From: Adiantum capillus-veneris
Lineage: Eukaryota > Streptophyta > Polypodiopsida > Polypodiales > Pteridaceae
Direction: 5' to 3'
Length of the DNA: 64,000 nt
Assembly: GCA_014529385.2 (NCBI GenBank)
Contig: CM043946.1
Span: 39,137,558 to 39,201,557 of the forward strand
The position numbers were made by a program, and so were the translations under genes. Positions within the stretch are counted from its first letter, which is position 1, and each line of letters starts with the position of its first letter. Positions 31,885 to 42,371 of the stretch are shown here, piece by piece. The notes below the pieces were generated by a model. The model did not search any database. It saw only the letters and a list, made by a program, of their open reading frames with translations, and was not told the DNA's origin.

Positions 31885-32107
31885 TGTGCGTATGTCGCAC
31901 GTGTCAATGCAAGGAACTTGCTGATACACCATGTGCGAGCCACGAATGGCTCCAAGCACACAACAAGCCTAAACTAGTAAGCTCAAAGATGGTGTTGGAC
32001 TCACCGCTCTACACTTCCTGTCGTGGAGGATTCATCGACGCGAAGAAGAGGGAGATGCCGCTACGCCGCGCTCAACCGCTTCACCGCCGCTGTCATGCCG
32101 TAGCAAT

Positions 32108-32177
<70 letters not shown>

Positions 32178-32178
32178 G

Positions 32179-32213
<35 letters not shown>

Positions 32214-32508
32214 GGAGATGAAGAAGAAGAAGATGGAGATGGAGCAAGAGCACCCTTCAATTGCACAAATGAGAGAATGAGTGAATTTTAGGTTTAGTTG
32301 ACGTTTATATGAGCTCACCCCATTCACACTTGGACGCCCATGCTTAGCCAACTAATCCCTTGAATGTTCCAGTTAGAGTGCACCTCTCATCAACAATCAC
32401 TCTTACCCTTTTCCTATTGGACCGACAAGCCCGGTACCTGACTCTACAAGTAAATAATACAACGTCCGTCATAGGTGATAGGGTGTCCGTGAGCCGTGAG
32501 GGTTAACA
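31885..32508 (-). repeat. 3' LTR of element F
   Basis: On the minus strand it runs from TGTTAACCCTCACGG to GCATACGCACA-like bases at 31885. It contains a CT tract (32109-32175) and a CA tract (32182-32212) at the same site as the GT-GA tract of E. The TATA motif near 32303 is altered to ATATAAACG. Confidence 0.88.
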
Positions 32509-32524
32509 TGCCCCCCTTCCTGAT
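32509..32524 (-). other. Polypurine tract of element F
   Basis: The minus strand reads ATCAGGAAGGGGGGCA, abutting TGTTAACC. The flanking phrase GGAATCTACATCAGGAAGG is shared with element E at 55367-55389. Confidence 0.75.
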
Positions 32525-34000
32525 GTAGATTCCATCCTCGGAAGCTTTTGAGTTGAAGCTCGTTCGTCGAGGTGGAAGAGATTTTGAGATGAATATCCTT
32601 AGCCTTCTTCAGTCACTGCAAAATTAAACAACATTGGTACAGTAATTGCATTCTCATAAGCAATTAAAAAGCATATGCAGTTGTAAGCAGACAATTTGAT
32701 TGGTAACAGAATTTTAAACCATTTGTCAGCAATAAACATTAAATTGCAATATAATCAAGCGCATAGACAGCTGTAAAGATAAAAAATTAAACAAGTCCGG
32801 GGTCGCTAATTTAACAGTTGAAAGACACTAAAGATTGACTATTAATACCATGGGTGAGATTCTTAATTTTCTTTGGTCAATTAAGTTGTTTAATCGCGAG
32901 AGCCAAGTATTTCATGTTCAAGGGCTGACTAGAGGCTATACCTAGAAGACCTTGTAGTTAAGCTACGATAAAAGGAATTTCTCATGAAATCATCGCCTGA
33001 CTAATTACCTTTTCTTTGACCCCCCAAAGTCTTTTCACAGTGATTCAATTTTGATGTGTGTGCTTATTTTGTATGCCTTGGGTTTTTTGCTTTTCAAGGA
33101 AAAGCGCCCACACTGGGAACCTCTAGGGCTCTAGTACCATAGGCAATACATATGAGTGAAGTACCAAATCAAGCTGAGATTTCTCTTCCAGCGTAAGATC
33201 TTACATTGTGGCACTTGAATTTTTCTTGTTCGTTTTCAGCATTTTAATTTTGTAACTTTGGGGGGTTATATAACATTGTTACCCTCCCCAAGCTCATCAC
33301 ACTAGTAAACTCCCTTTATAATACTTAAGTTAAAGGTCAATAGGGACTAAGCCCACTAGAAAGCCCTAGTACATGTTACACAATGTTGCCTAAATCGGAT
33401 TAAAAACCTAAGTGACCATTAATTATTAGAAAGGCATTCCCCATGGTATTAAGAGAAGATCTCTAACACCTAACTTGGTCAAACTAGCTTATTCCGACTG
33501 CTTGATTTTTAAACCTAGACAAGTGATTATGACAAAAAAATTACATTGAATTTAATGTTTGATACTAAGAAAATGTGTTGGATATTATCCTATCAATCAC
33601 AATTAAAGCAGACAAACATGGATGCAAAACGATAAGGGGCAATGTTAATGGACAAGAAACACCTGTTTGTGTTGATGATCGCGCTTGATTTGAAAAGTGG
33701 ATGAGAGAAAGATTCCACGAAGGTCCAAATCCTACCCACAGCAACACGTTTCTGTACGCACTAGGAAACACAAAGAATACCTCTATGAGCCACATCAGTG
33801 GGAAAAAAGAACTTTGCTAATCACTAAACTCTAAAACAGAAACACTCCTCTCGTACTATTCTTACCTACCCTCCATCACTCGTGTGATGAGGATCAAAGT
33901 TTTTTGATGACAGTATACCGGATGTGAATGTGTAGGTCTGGTCAATGTTTTGACTTTTATTGTGCATACTTGTTTGCTAATTGCTCTTGATCTTTATTTT
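32525..34000 (-). other. 3' non-coding part of element F
   Basis: No ORF with domain character is present. The sequence is unrelated to the corresponding part of element E, although the two share sequence again at the polypurine tract and upstream of about 33960. A second TATA-like GTATTATAAAGGG (minus strand) occurs near 33315. Confidence 0.45.
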
Positions 34001-34024
34001 TTATTTTTTTTGTGAGTATAAAGC

Positions 34025-34127
34025 TTTATATATACATTCTCCAAGATTGGGAGATTGAGAGGTCAGGGAGTAGGTTGAGAGGGAAGCAAGTGAATGATGG
34101 ATGTCAGCAAACACTCCCCCCTTCCTT
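34025..34127 (-). promoter_or_regulatory. Internal polypurine tract and TATA box in element F
   Basis: The minus strand reads AAGGAAGGGGGGA (34127-34115), then GTGTTTGCTGACATCC, and TATATATAAA (34034-34025). It is the same arrangement as in element E at 31058-31160. Confidence 0.5.
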
Positions 34128-34134
34128 GGGTAGA

Positions 34135-35241
34135 TCATACCTTTTGGAATGATGTCGTCACCTTTTGAAACCGATTGTTCCAAGTTGTTATGGGTGAAGG
34201 CTTTAACCAATAGTTTTCGACCGCCCTATGCATTTCATCTAGTTGCAAGGGTGGTAAGATACTCTCCCATGATTTTATTTGCAACTTTGTTGTAGGTGGT
34301 GAACTTACAACGGTAGGTGCAAACTCTTTCTTACTTGTATGGATATGTACAATGGTAGGTGGAGGCTGTGGAGCAGCTTTTACCTCTATGGATGCATTAC
34401 ATGAGGAGCTAGAAGCTTCATGGGATTCCCCCCTTCCTGAGCTAGGTGGAACAAATTGTTCTTTCTTCGGTACCCAAACTAGCTCTAGAGCGGGTGTGTA
34501 GCATTCTGTGATTTTTTTCTTTCCACAATTGTCGATTCGTTTTGGAGCTACGGGATTGGGCTCACATGGGTCAGGTGACAGGTAAGAACACAATCTACGT
34601 TTTGGCACCCAGATTTGATCATTTCCTTCATAGTAGCCTTGGGCTTCCAATAGTCGTTTAGGAATCCACTGCCACGTTTCCTTACATTTCTTAGAGCGAG
34701 TGGGACGTTTCTTGCAAGGCTTCTGTTTTTTAGTAATAGCCATGGTCGCTAAAGAAGCTTTAGGGACCCACTTGTATGTTTTCTTCATTACATTAAGATG
34801 TTTGTCAGAAGCTATATGCATTGCTTGTAGCATATTTAAGGGTACGGGCATTTCGTCCCCCTCAGGTGTTACCCATGTCGTCCCCCTATTTCCCCAAGTG
34901 TCTATGGTTGCTGCTAGGTGGACCCAATCCACATTGTCCGACTCAGTCATCCCAGGTAGTACATCCATATAAGGAGAATCTTCCCCAACATTAGTGTCCG
35001 CTTTACACGTGTAACAATACTCCAATGGGGCCGAGTGAACTGTGGTGTCAGATCTATGATCAATTATAAACCTGTTTCCTAGAGGATGTGCTCGACCAGT
35101 TACAAGATCCACTCGAATGACAGAATCTTGGAACTGCAAGTAGACATGGTTTTTAGACCAGTCGTGCACCATTTTTGCTTCCCTCATGAAAGGACGTCCT
35201 AAGATCATTTCCGATGCCATAGTGTGTTTGGAGAAATCCAT
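34135..35241 (-). CDS. Element F protease C-terminal half and unknown basic domain
   Basis: The 368-codon frame opens within a retropepsin: SEMILGRPFMREAKMVHDWSKNHVYL is the conserved LGRP..A...DW segment that follows the active site. The catalytic centre GILDGGIGVSIVTKN lies just upstream (about 35400-35440) in another frame and is crossed by two stops. After the protease come an acidic linker, then KKTYKWVPKASLA, EGNDQIWVPKRRLCSYLS and ELVWVPKKEQFVPP, a Trp-Val-Pro-rich basic region of unknown function. No reverse transcriptase follows; the internal polypurine tract is next. Confidence 0.65.
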   Translation of the reverse strand: MDFSKHTMASEMILGRPFMREAKMVHDWSKNHVYLQFQDSVIRVDLVTGRAHPLGNRFIIDHRSDTTVHSAPLEYCYTCKADTNVGEDSPYMDVLPGMTESDNVDWVHLAATIDTWGNRGTTWVTPEGDEMPVPLNMLQAMHIASDKHLNVMKKTYKWVPKASLATMAITKKQKPCKKRPTRSKKCKETWQWIPKRLLEAQGYYEGNDQIWVPKRRLCSYLSPDPCEPNPVAPKRIDNCGKKKITECYTPALELVWVPKKEQFVPPSSGRGESHEASSSSCNASIEVKAAPQPPPTIVHIHTSKKEFAPTVVSSPPTTKLQIKSWESILPPLQLDEMHRAVENYWLKPSPITTWNNRFQKVTTSFQKV

Positions 35242-35432
35242 AACAATGAAGGTAATCCTATTTTATATCCAAAGACCTTGATCTTGAGATCTTCTAGCAT
35301 CCCAATAGGTTTAACAATAGACCCATTGTCCATCTTCACTACTATGATTGTGGTTGCAAGGTGAGGTCTTCCCATAGTTTCCCATCAATTTTTAGTCACA
35401 ATGCTAACCCCAATGCCACCATCAAGGATTCC

Positions 35433-36386
35433 CTACACAGTTAATCCCTTAGTAGTGATTGGTATGGTCGCATTGGATTCATCACCCTCAAAGTATTGTC
35501 CCAACTTGTTAACAGGTATTTCTATAACAAGGTTCTCATCTAGGTTGGGTTGTGGATCTAAGTGTTCCTCCTCTATTGGCATCTCCCCAGCTCCATCCAT
35601 CTGTGCAAATTGTGGTAGCCCAAACTTTAGTTCTCCATTGAGGAAGGATCGAAGAGCTAAGACTAGCTCAAGGTCTTTATATAGTTTGGACATGATGGTG
35701 GTTCTAACTTCTAAAGACATGAAATCCATCAATTTGGCAATGTTTAACGGCACCTTTTGGACTTCAATCCCTTGACGTGGGGAAGATGGGATCTCCATTT
35801 CTTCGATAGGATCAAGTAGTCCCTCTGTAAACATTCTTTCCATCAAGAAGTGAGTACGCCCACTTTCCCATAACTTTAAGTCACTTTCTTCTTGGATGAC
35901 ACTAGCTATGGCTAAGGGTCTATGGATTTGGTGAGGTTGTTGTTGCGTAAGGAACACGGTATTTGTAATCTGGATCTGCCTAGGTGCTGGTTCTAGACCC
36001 CTTTGGGTATCTTCTACCAAACTCCTTAATTGCTTGACTCGCTCAATCTCCTCTGTAGGGTTTGGATAAGTTCCTATCTTCTTCTTGGATCCTGGCCATT
36101 GTGGCTCATGAAGATCTTCCTTGTTGGTTTCTATCTTAGTGGTCATTTTGGTCTCCATGGTTTCACCTGAATCAGAATCCTCTTCAGCGTCGTTTATATA
36201 TACGGGGTCGTCACCAGTCCCTATGTTGGTCTTTGAACTGGGGTCTGACTTCGCTGCTTTTTGCGATCTCTTTCTTCGTGTTTTCTTATTTTTTTGAGAT
36301 TGGGCAATTGATGCCGTGTCTCTTTCCTCAAGAATATAATTTTGTTTTTGGAGCATCAATCGTGTGAGTACGTTTACTGGTACCAC
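35433..36386 (-). CDS. Element F linker between gag and protease
   Basis: It is a 317-codon frame beginning near LTRLMLQKQNYILEERDTA. A basic patch (KKTRRKRSQKAAK), an acidic patch (DAEEDSDSGE) and a helical segment (NPTEEIERVKQLRSLVEDTQ) follow. It then continues toward the protease, ending at TTKGLTV with a TAG, where E has AAG, just before GILDGGIG. It has no known fold. It matches element E at 29100-30030. Confidence 0.6.
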   Translation of the reverse strand: MVPVNVLTRLMLQKQNYILEERDTASIAQSQKNKKTRRKRSQKAAKSDPSSKTNIGTGDDPVYINDAEEDSDSGETMETKMTTKIETNKEDLHEPQWPGSKKKIGTYPNPTEEIERVKQLRSLVEDTQRGLEPAPRQIQITNTVFLTQQQPHQIHRPLAIASVIQEESDLKLWESGRTHFLMERMFTEGLLDPIEEMEIPSSPRQGIEVQKVPLNIAKLMDFMSLEVRTTIMSKLYKDLELVLALRSFLNGELKFGLPQFAQMDGAGEMPIEEEHLDPQPNLDENLVIEIPVNKLGQYFEGDESNATIPITTKGLTV

Positions 36387-36420
36387 ACGGTACTTTGTGA
36401 TGGCTCCTCGGTAACTTCAA

Positions 36421-37433
36421 TCAGCTTAATGGTGTGATCTTCGGTGCATTTGGATTATTTGGACATTGGGCAATCAAATGATCTATGCCACATTGATTAC
36501 ACATTAGTATCGGCATTGTAGACGTGCTCGCTTGATTAGTTTGCATTAGTGTGGCGTTCTTCTGTAGCATAATAGGACACTCGGCTACACGATGTGGACC
36601 TCCACACTCATAACATTGAAGAGGTGGTCTCTTAGCAATGTAATTGATATTTTGGCCTCTTGCCGCAAGAGCAGCTACTTGATATATAGGTTTGACTTGT
36701 CCCCAATAGTCCTCCATGTAGTATTGTGGACTTTCTTCAAGCACATCCATCCCATAGGCAATATTAGGATCTATATCTTCCTCACAGACTTCCAAACAAG
36801 AAATACATGACTCACAATCAACTTGATTCACAGAAGTGATTCTCGGATGTGGTGGTTGCAGTCCTAGCACTGGAGGTGGTAAGGGTGTTGATTGAACAAC
36901 ATTTTGGGCCCTAGGGACCATGTGTTGTGCTATTTGTTCAAGAGGTGGGACCTGCATCAATGCAGGCACTCGAGGTGTGTCTATCCATGCTAAGGTTGGC
37001 CTATTTGCCATCGCACGCTTAAATACTATGCAATCCTTAGCTTGATGACCATACCTTCCACAGGCATTGCAATTCCCATTGAATTTTACTCTAAAAGTAG
37101 GGCATTCACTGGTACTATGCGGTCCATAGCATATTGAACACCATTGTTGCTCCCTTCTTGGATAAATATGATTGTTTTGCGGAGCACGATTGTCTCTAAG
37201 ACTCTCTTGAATAGCCTTCGTGAGATCTGCTAAAGTCATCTCAGATATCTTTGGCTCCTTAGCAATAGGCTTTAGGGTCATTTGCTGATGCCCCGATGCT
37301 TGTGAGCTAATATATTTAGGCTCAACAGACACTCTTTCTCCTTGAATCATTAAATTATCCTCCAATTGGATTGCATTGGTGGTGACTGCTTCCCAAGTGG
37401 TGATACCTTTAATGACTAGGCCATTGTAGATAT
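36421..37433 (-). CDS. Element F gag, nucleocapsid part with four zinc knuckles
   Basis: It starts at the G insertion point (NIYNGLVIKGITTWEAV). Four Cys/His motifs are visible: CSICYGPHSTSEC, CNACGRYGHQAKDC, CYECGGPHRVAEC and CNQCGIDHLIAQC. Only the second has the canonical C-x2-C-x4-H-x4-C spacing; the other three have x3 between the second Cys and His. Between pairs lies a Pro-rich linker. Element E has lost the first two by deletion. The role is presumably genomic RNA binding and packaging. Confidence 0.78.
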
Positions 37434-37692
37434 TGAGGCGGTCCGGGGCGGGCAACAAGAAGAGCAACCTCTAGACACCCTTCAAGGCTCCCGTGCTGCT
37501 CAATGGGGCTGGGGCACAACACAACACAAACCAAAACAACAAACCCCCAGCCAAATCCCAACTACACAGGGGGCACCACCTAGTTTAAGAGCGAACTAGG
37601 ACGCAAAAGAGGAGAATTGTTAGAGCAACCCACAAACAAGCAAGGAATTTACACTAACCCTAACACCAATGGAACACTCTCACACACTAAAA

Positions 37693-37738
<46 letters not shown>

Positions 37739-40120
37739 TGCTCGGGCTGCTTTGAAGTGTATCGTTAATGATCAAGCAAACATAAATATATATGTAAGAA
37801 AGAGAGAGAAGGGGGAAGGGGGTGCTTGTTGCACTAATGCCTTCTTACAAATTTGTCATGACCAATCAAAGTGAGATTAGTATTTGTTCAACATAGCCTG
37901 AGTAAATTACACCACAACACATCACAAGAAAAAATCCACCCCAATCACTGTCTTAAGGCCAGGGGAGTCCTCTCCACCCTGTCGCCTCTTACAGCATGTG
38001 GGATTTATGGCTAAATTGATAACAATACCCGGAGACAAGCTATCAAGAACTTAAATAAAACACCAAGACACTTACACGTCATTATTGTCCATGACTTCAC
38101 GTTGGAAGGGAGACAAGGTATCCATGCTTATTCCAAATTCACCCTCCTTGATTCGGCAAATGTTGGGCTTACACTAGTAGGAGAAATGATAGATTTCCTA
38201 CCCTCAATTTAATGATCACTCTCTCTTACAATGTCATAGAGTTCCCTTGCTAATCACCCCTAATACAACACATACATATGCCTAATGTCAATGAGATTCC
38301 ACTCAAGAGCTCCTTCTCAAGAGGTTGAGCTTGGCTTCTCAAGCTATTGCATAGTGCTCTTTCTTCTCCCCTTTTTTGTGCTAGCTACACCCTCCTTTTA
38401 TAGCAATTTTGAAGGCTAGGGTTACTCCTCTAACCATGGTTGGGTTAGATTTTCAGCAATTTATCTAATTTCTTTTGCTTGGAATTATCAAGAAGTTGGT
38501 GGGGAAAGAGAGAGGAGAGAAATGGAGGTGATAGGACTTTTCATAGTGGGTTAGTGTTAGTAGAGTTAGTATTAACTTACAAATGGAATTGGATATTTAC
38601 AATGGGAGTATCCATGTAGGATACAAATAAGGAAGAAAAACTCTTAAGAGGTAAGAAAAGGTGGATTTCTTACAAGGTTGATGCTCCAAGTGTCTTGAGT
38701 AGGGCCAATTTTGACGCTTGTTGACGGTCCACTAGCTTTGACGGTACATTTTTTCTCCACTCTTGACCTTCCTTGAGAGACAAGGTAATTGAAGCTAAGT
38801 AATCAACCACCATGATGCTGTCTTTTAAGAGAAGAGGCTGTATTTTGTGGTTTTTTTGATAGATATGGGTAATTTGGAGGAGGAAAAATGAGAGTAGGTG
38901 GTCAATTTTGGAATGGAATTGTGTGTGGGAGGTATGAGTTCACCATGGTTTCTCTTATTCTTCAAGGTTGAGGAGAAGGTAAGTAGGGTGCAGAGAGGAG
39001 TGGTGAGAGAGGTGGGGATGATGAGTGGAGAAGTGTGTGTGAAAGAGGAAAATGATAAAGTGGAAGAGAGAGTGTGGCTGCATAGCATGGGAAAACTGGG
39101 GTCCACTAATAAAATCATAGCTCACAGCTCGTAGCTCAAAAAAATATGAAAAAATTTGAGGCAAAAGTTCAGCCCACGAGCTACAACTTTTGTTTGTATC
39201 ACCTTTTCAAATTCAGAGAGCAAGTGAACTTTAAAAATTCAGCAAAACCGACCGTTTTTTTCCAATGCACAAGGTCCTTGTGGGGTCCTTCTTTGGATGA
39301 TTCTTTTGAATACCTCCAAGAGTGAGTCCTCCATAGTGCATGTATGCATGCCACCTACCCTTGACCTTATTTGGTAGGTCTATAATTGAAGATATTGTTG
39401 AGATGATGATATAAGTGAATAGTACAACTAAGAAAATCAAATATTGAGGGGTCTAAAAAATATGCACATGTCAAATATAAATAATATAAGTGGAAAAAAT
39501 ATAAAGGGGTCAAAAGAAATCTCTCTCATTATGAGGCTACCATAAAAAGATAAATATTTTTGGTGTTCTAATTTTTTAGAAAAAAAAAACAAAATAGATG
39601 TAGGAAGGGAAAAATCACAATAGTGAAAAAATATACACATAAATAAAACTAGTTTTTTTGGATTTTTGTTGGGGTGGAGTTACACCAAATATAGGAGAAG
39701 CTTACATGAAAATATTTCTATATGGAATAAAGAGTATGAAAAATGGTAAGAAAAATTGTGGTAATGGTGAGGCAATGTACAGAGCATAAATAACACACAC
39801 TTAGGTAAAAAAATTTAAATAAATACCAAAATAATTATGAAAAAATCTTTTATTTAGGCCCTATATACAAAGAAATATTTACATACGCATGGGCCATAAT
39901 ATACTTATATTTTTTATTTTTATTATTGTTTTGGCTCAACTAGCCCCATGCCTAGCTAATTGAGGGTTTTTTATTTCAGTAAGGAGATATGAAAAAAGTC
40001 CCCTAACTCACACGCACCTATATACAGTGAAAGGGTGAGGGTAACCACAGTGTTTGAGTGATTTGATAGGGTGAGATAACTCACTATGACAATTACAGAG
40101 AGCCGAAAAAATGGCTATCA
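37434..40120 (-). repeat. 3' LTR of element G
   Basis: In element orientation it starts TGATAGCCAT and ends CCGCCTCA. TATA (CTATAAAAGG, minus strand, 38394-38403). GA tract at 37696-37734. Near the U5 end it carries CAGGGGGCACCACCTAG...CTAGGACGCAAA, also found in the element B LTR. Confidence 0.93.
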
Positions 40121-40137
40121 TTAGCCCTCCCCCAGGA
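40121..40137 (-). other. Polypurine tract of element G
   Basis: The minus strand reads CCTGGGGGAGGGCTAA, abutting the LTR start TGATAG. It lies only a few bases after the integrase stop. Confidence 0.78.
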
Positions 40138-40148
40138 TGATGGTATAT

Positions 40149-42356
40149 TCATGTACCATCATAAAGAATCTTTTCCAAAGAGAGTGCTTCAGAGTCCTTG
40201 ACAAGATCTTCATTGTTTGGCCCCTTGGAATTTTGGTTTGTGTTACACTCATGCTTCATGGAACAATACTTACATGGGATAGTTGCCTTTTGCTCTGGTA
40301 GATCCTTTGGTAGAAGGCGACTCAAGTAAGGCTTCAAGCGATAGCCGTTTATCTTCCTGGAGTGCTCTTTCCCATTCAAGTCCATAAGTTGATAGTAACT
40401 TGAATTGAAATCCTTCTTGACTATGTATGGCCCCTGCCATCTTGTTTCAAATTTGGCATCAAAACGATTATCGAGTCGATTGTCATACCTTAGCACAAGA
40501 TCTCCTTCATTGATGCCTTTGTCCCTCAGTTTCTTGTCAAGCTTCTCCTTTGTCTGTGTGGCTTTCCTCTTATAGCACTCGTATGCTGCTTCTCTTTTCC
40601 ACTCAATCTCAGCTAAGGTAAGAAGTCGATCCATCCATGCTTCTTGATCATCTTGTGTGGATTTTCCATGAAGTCGCATTGTTGGAATGTTTAGCTCAAT
40701 TGGCTGTAAAGCCTCTTGACCATAGACCAAGTGAAATGGTGTGAACTCCGTGGCTTCCCTATATGTGGTTCGATACGCCCACAAGGCACCATCCAAGAAG
40801 TCATCCCACAACTTTGTCTTGTTTTTCACCATCTTTCTAATGATGCCTGCAATGACACCATTAGCTTTTTCTACCAAACCATTTGATTGGGGATAGTAGG
40901 GTGTACTGTGACGATGTAGAATGCGAAGTTCTTCACAGACTTCTGTGAGCAATCCCTTTCTAAACCCTGGACCATTATCAGAAACAATCTCCAAAGGTGT
41001 GCCAAATCTACAACAAATGTGAGTGTAGACGAATTTGCTCACTGTCCTCTCATTTACCTTTGCCACACTTTGTGCTTCCACCCACCTAGTCATATAGTCT
41101 ACAGCCACTAGAATGTAGAGTTTACCATTTTTTGTCTTAGTCAGAGGACCCATAGCATCAATGCCCCACTTTTCAAAGGGTCCATTTACAAGCACAATTT
41201 GCCTTGGACCATAAATCAATCTTCTATTCTCATTTACTTGACAATTGTGACAACTTTTACACCAATGTTGGACATCCTCATGCAGACTTGGCCATACATA
41301 CCCCGCAAGAAAAATCTTCTTCACAGTTAATTCTTGGGAAAAATGACCACCACATGCCTCTTCATGCAAACCTTTTAGAATGGCTGGAATTTCCGCGATA
41401 GTTGGTACTCTTCTGCACACTTTATCCTTCCCTCTTTGATAGAGGGAGCCTTCTAGGAAGAGATACATGCTTGCCTTCTTCATGAGTCTCCTCTTCTGAG
41501 CTTTTGTGAAGTCTGGTGGAAACTCACCCTCCAAGATGTAGCCAATGATGGGAGCCAATGACTCCAATCCCTGGCACCTCGGTTGCTTCACAGCAGCCGC
41601 CACCATGATGACCTGCACTTCTTTCTTTACACATGCAACGGCTTGTTGTGCAAGTAAATCAGCATCTTCATTTTGTTTCCTAGGAATATGATATAATTGC
41701 ACCTCCTCAAATTGATTAAATAGCCTACGGATGGTATGAACTTTGGCCCTTAGTCTTTCATTTTTGCATGCCCAAATGCCTAAAATCTGCTTCACAATGA
41801 GAAGTGCATCCCCTTTTACCATGAGACGTTGTATACCATGGCCAATGCATATTTTTAAACCATGAAGTAGTGTGTCATATTCTGCTTCATTGTTGCTAGC
41901 TGAACTTGGTAGATTGAACTTCTCTTTCATGACCACCTCTCCACTTGGGTTGAGCAACACTAGCCCTCCCCCTGCTTTTCCTATGGCTCGACGAAAAGCT
42001 CCATCAAAGAACAAGGTAAAAGCATTAGGAATACTTTTTGGTGGTGGCAATGGTAGGGTCTTTACTTCAGGCACCTTAATCTCCTTTTCATGCACCCTAT
42101 AAGTGAGAATCCCTGCCAATTGTGCACGCACACTATCTTCTACCTTGAAAGAGTATTGAAACTCTTGCAACTCCATAATCCACTTTGAGATCCTAGTACT
42201 AAGATTCATTTGAGATGACACCCAAGGGAACAAATTCTCTGCGGTGAGGATTACAAAAGGTTTTGGGAGAAAGTAGGATCTAAACTTCCTTATCGCAAAC
42301 ATGAGAGAAAGCATCGTGAGTTCTGCCTCCGTGTAGCCTCTCTCTAAAGCATTCAT
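40149..42356 (-). CDS. Element G RNase H, archaeal-type RNase H and integrase
   Basis: A 735-codon frame in register with the reverse transcriptase. It begins in the classical RNase H, which is degenerate. The archaeal-type RNase H spans about residues 110-240, with FFDGAFRRA, NNEAEYDTL, GDALLIVKQ and HIPRKQNEDAD, so a full acidic set is present. Integrase follows: zinc-binding GGHFSQELTVKK...WCKSCHNCQ near residue 335-375, then the core with KWGIDAMGP, IVSDNGPGF and NGLVEKANG (D, D, E all present). The C-terminal GPY/F module is RWQGPYIVKKDF near residue 650. All visible catalytic residues are intact, unlike element B. The stop lies just before the polypurine tract. Confidence 0.92.
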   Translation of the reverse strand: MNALERGYTEAELTMLSLMFAIRKFRSYFLPKPFVILTAENLFPWVSSQMNLSTRISKWIMELQEFQYSFKVEDSVRAQLAGILTYRVHEKEIKVPEVKTLPLPPPKSIPNAFTLFFDGAFRRAIGKAGGGLVLLNPSGEVVMKEKFNLPSSASNNEAEYDTLLHGLKICIGHGIQRLMVKGDALLIVKQILGIWACKNERLRAKVHTIRRLFNQFEEVQLYHIPRKQNEDADLLAQQAVACVKKEVQVIMVAAAVKQPRCQGLESLAPIIGYILEGEFPPDFTKAQKRRLMKKASMYLFLEGSLYQRGKDKVCRRVPTIAEIPAILKGLHEEACGGHFSQELTVKKIFLAGYVWPSLHEDVQHWCKSCHNCQVNENRRLIYGPRQIVLVNGPFEKWGIDAMGPLTKTKNGKLYILVAVDYMTRWVEAQSVAKVNERTVSKFVYTHICCRFGTPLEIVSDNGPGFRKGLLTEVCEELRILHRHSTPYYPQSNGLVEKANGVIAGIIRKMVKNKTKLWDDFLDGALWAYRTTYREATEFTPFHLVYGQEALQPIELNIPTMRLHGKSTQDDQEAWMDRLLTLAEIEWKREAAYECYKRKATQTKEKLDKKLRDKGINEGDLVLRYDNRLDNRFDAKFETRWQGPYIVKKDFNSSYYQLMDLNGKEHSRKINGYRLKPYLSRLLPKDLPEQKATIPCKYCSMKHECNTNQNSKGPNNEDLVKDSEALSLEKILYDGT

Positions 42357-42371
42357 GACCCTACTAGCAAA

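Noticed and set aside
34135-35241. Reverse transcriptase remnant in element F
   Set aside because: I looked for YIDD/FIDD, PFGL.NAP and the K..R.C.D motif in both E and F and found none.
38825-39164. Frames in the G LTR that recur in both LTRs (38825-39118 and 47672-47965)
   Set aside because: They recur only because the LTRs are copies of one another; Ser/Thr-rich with no counterpart in the related LTR H apart from short shared DNA.
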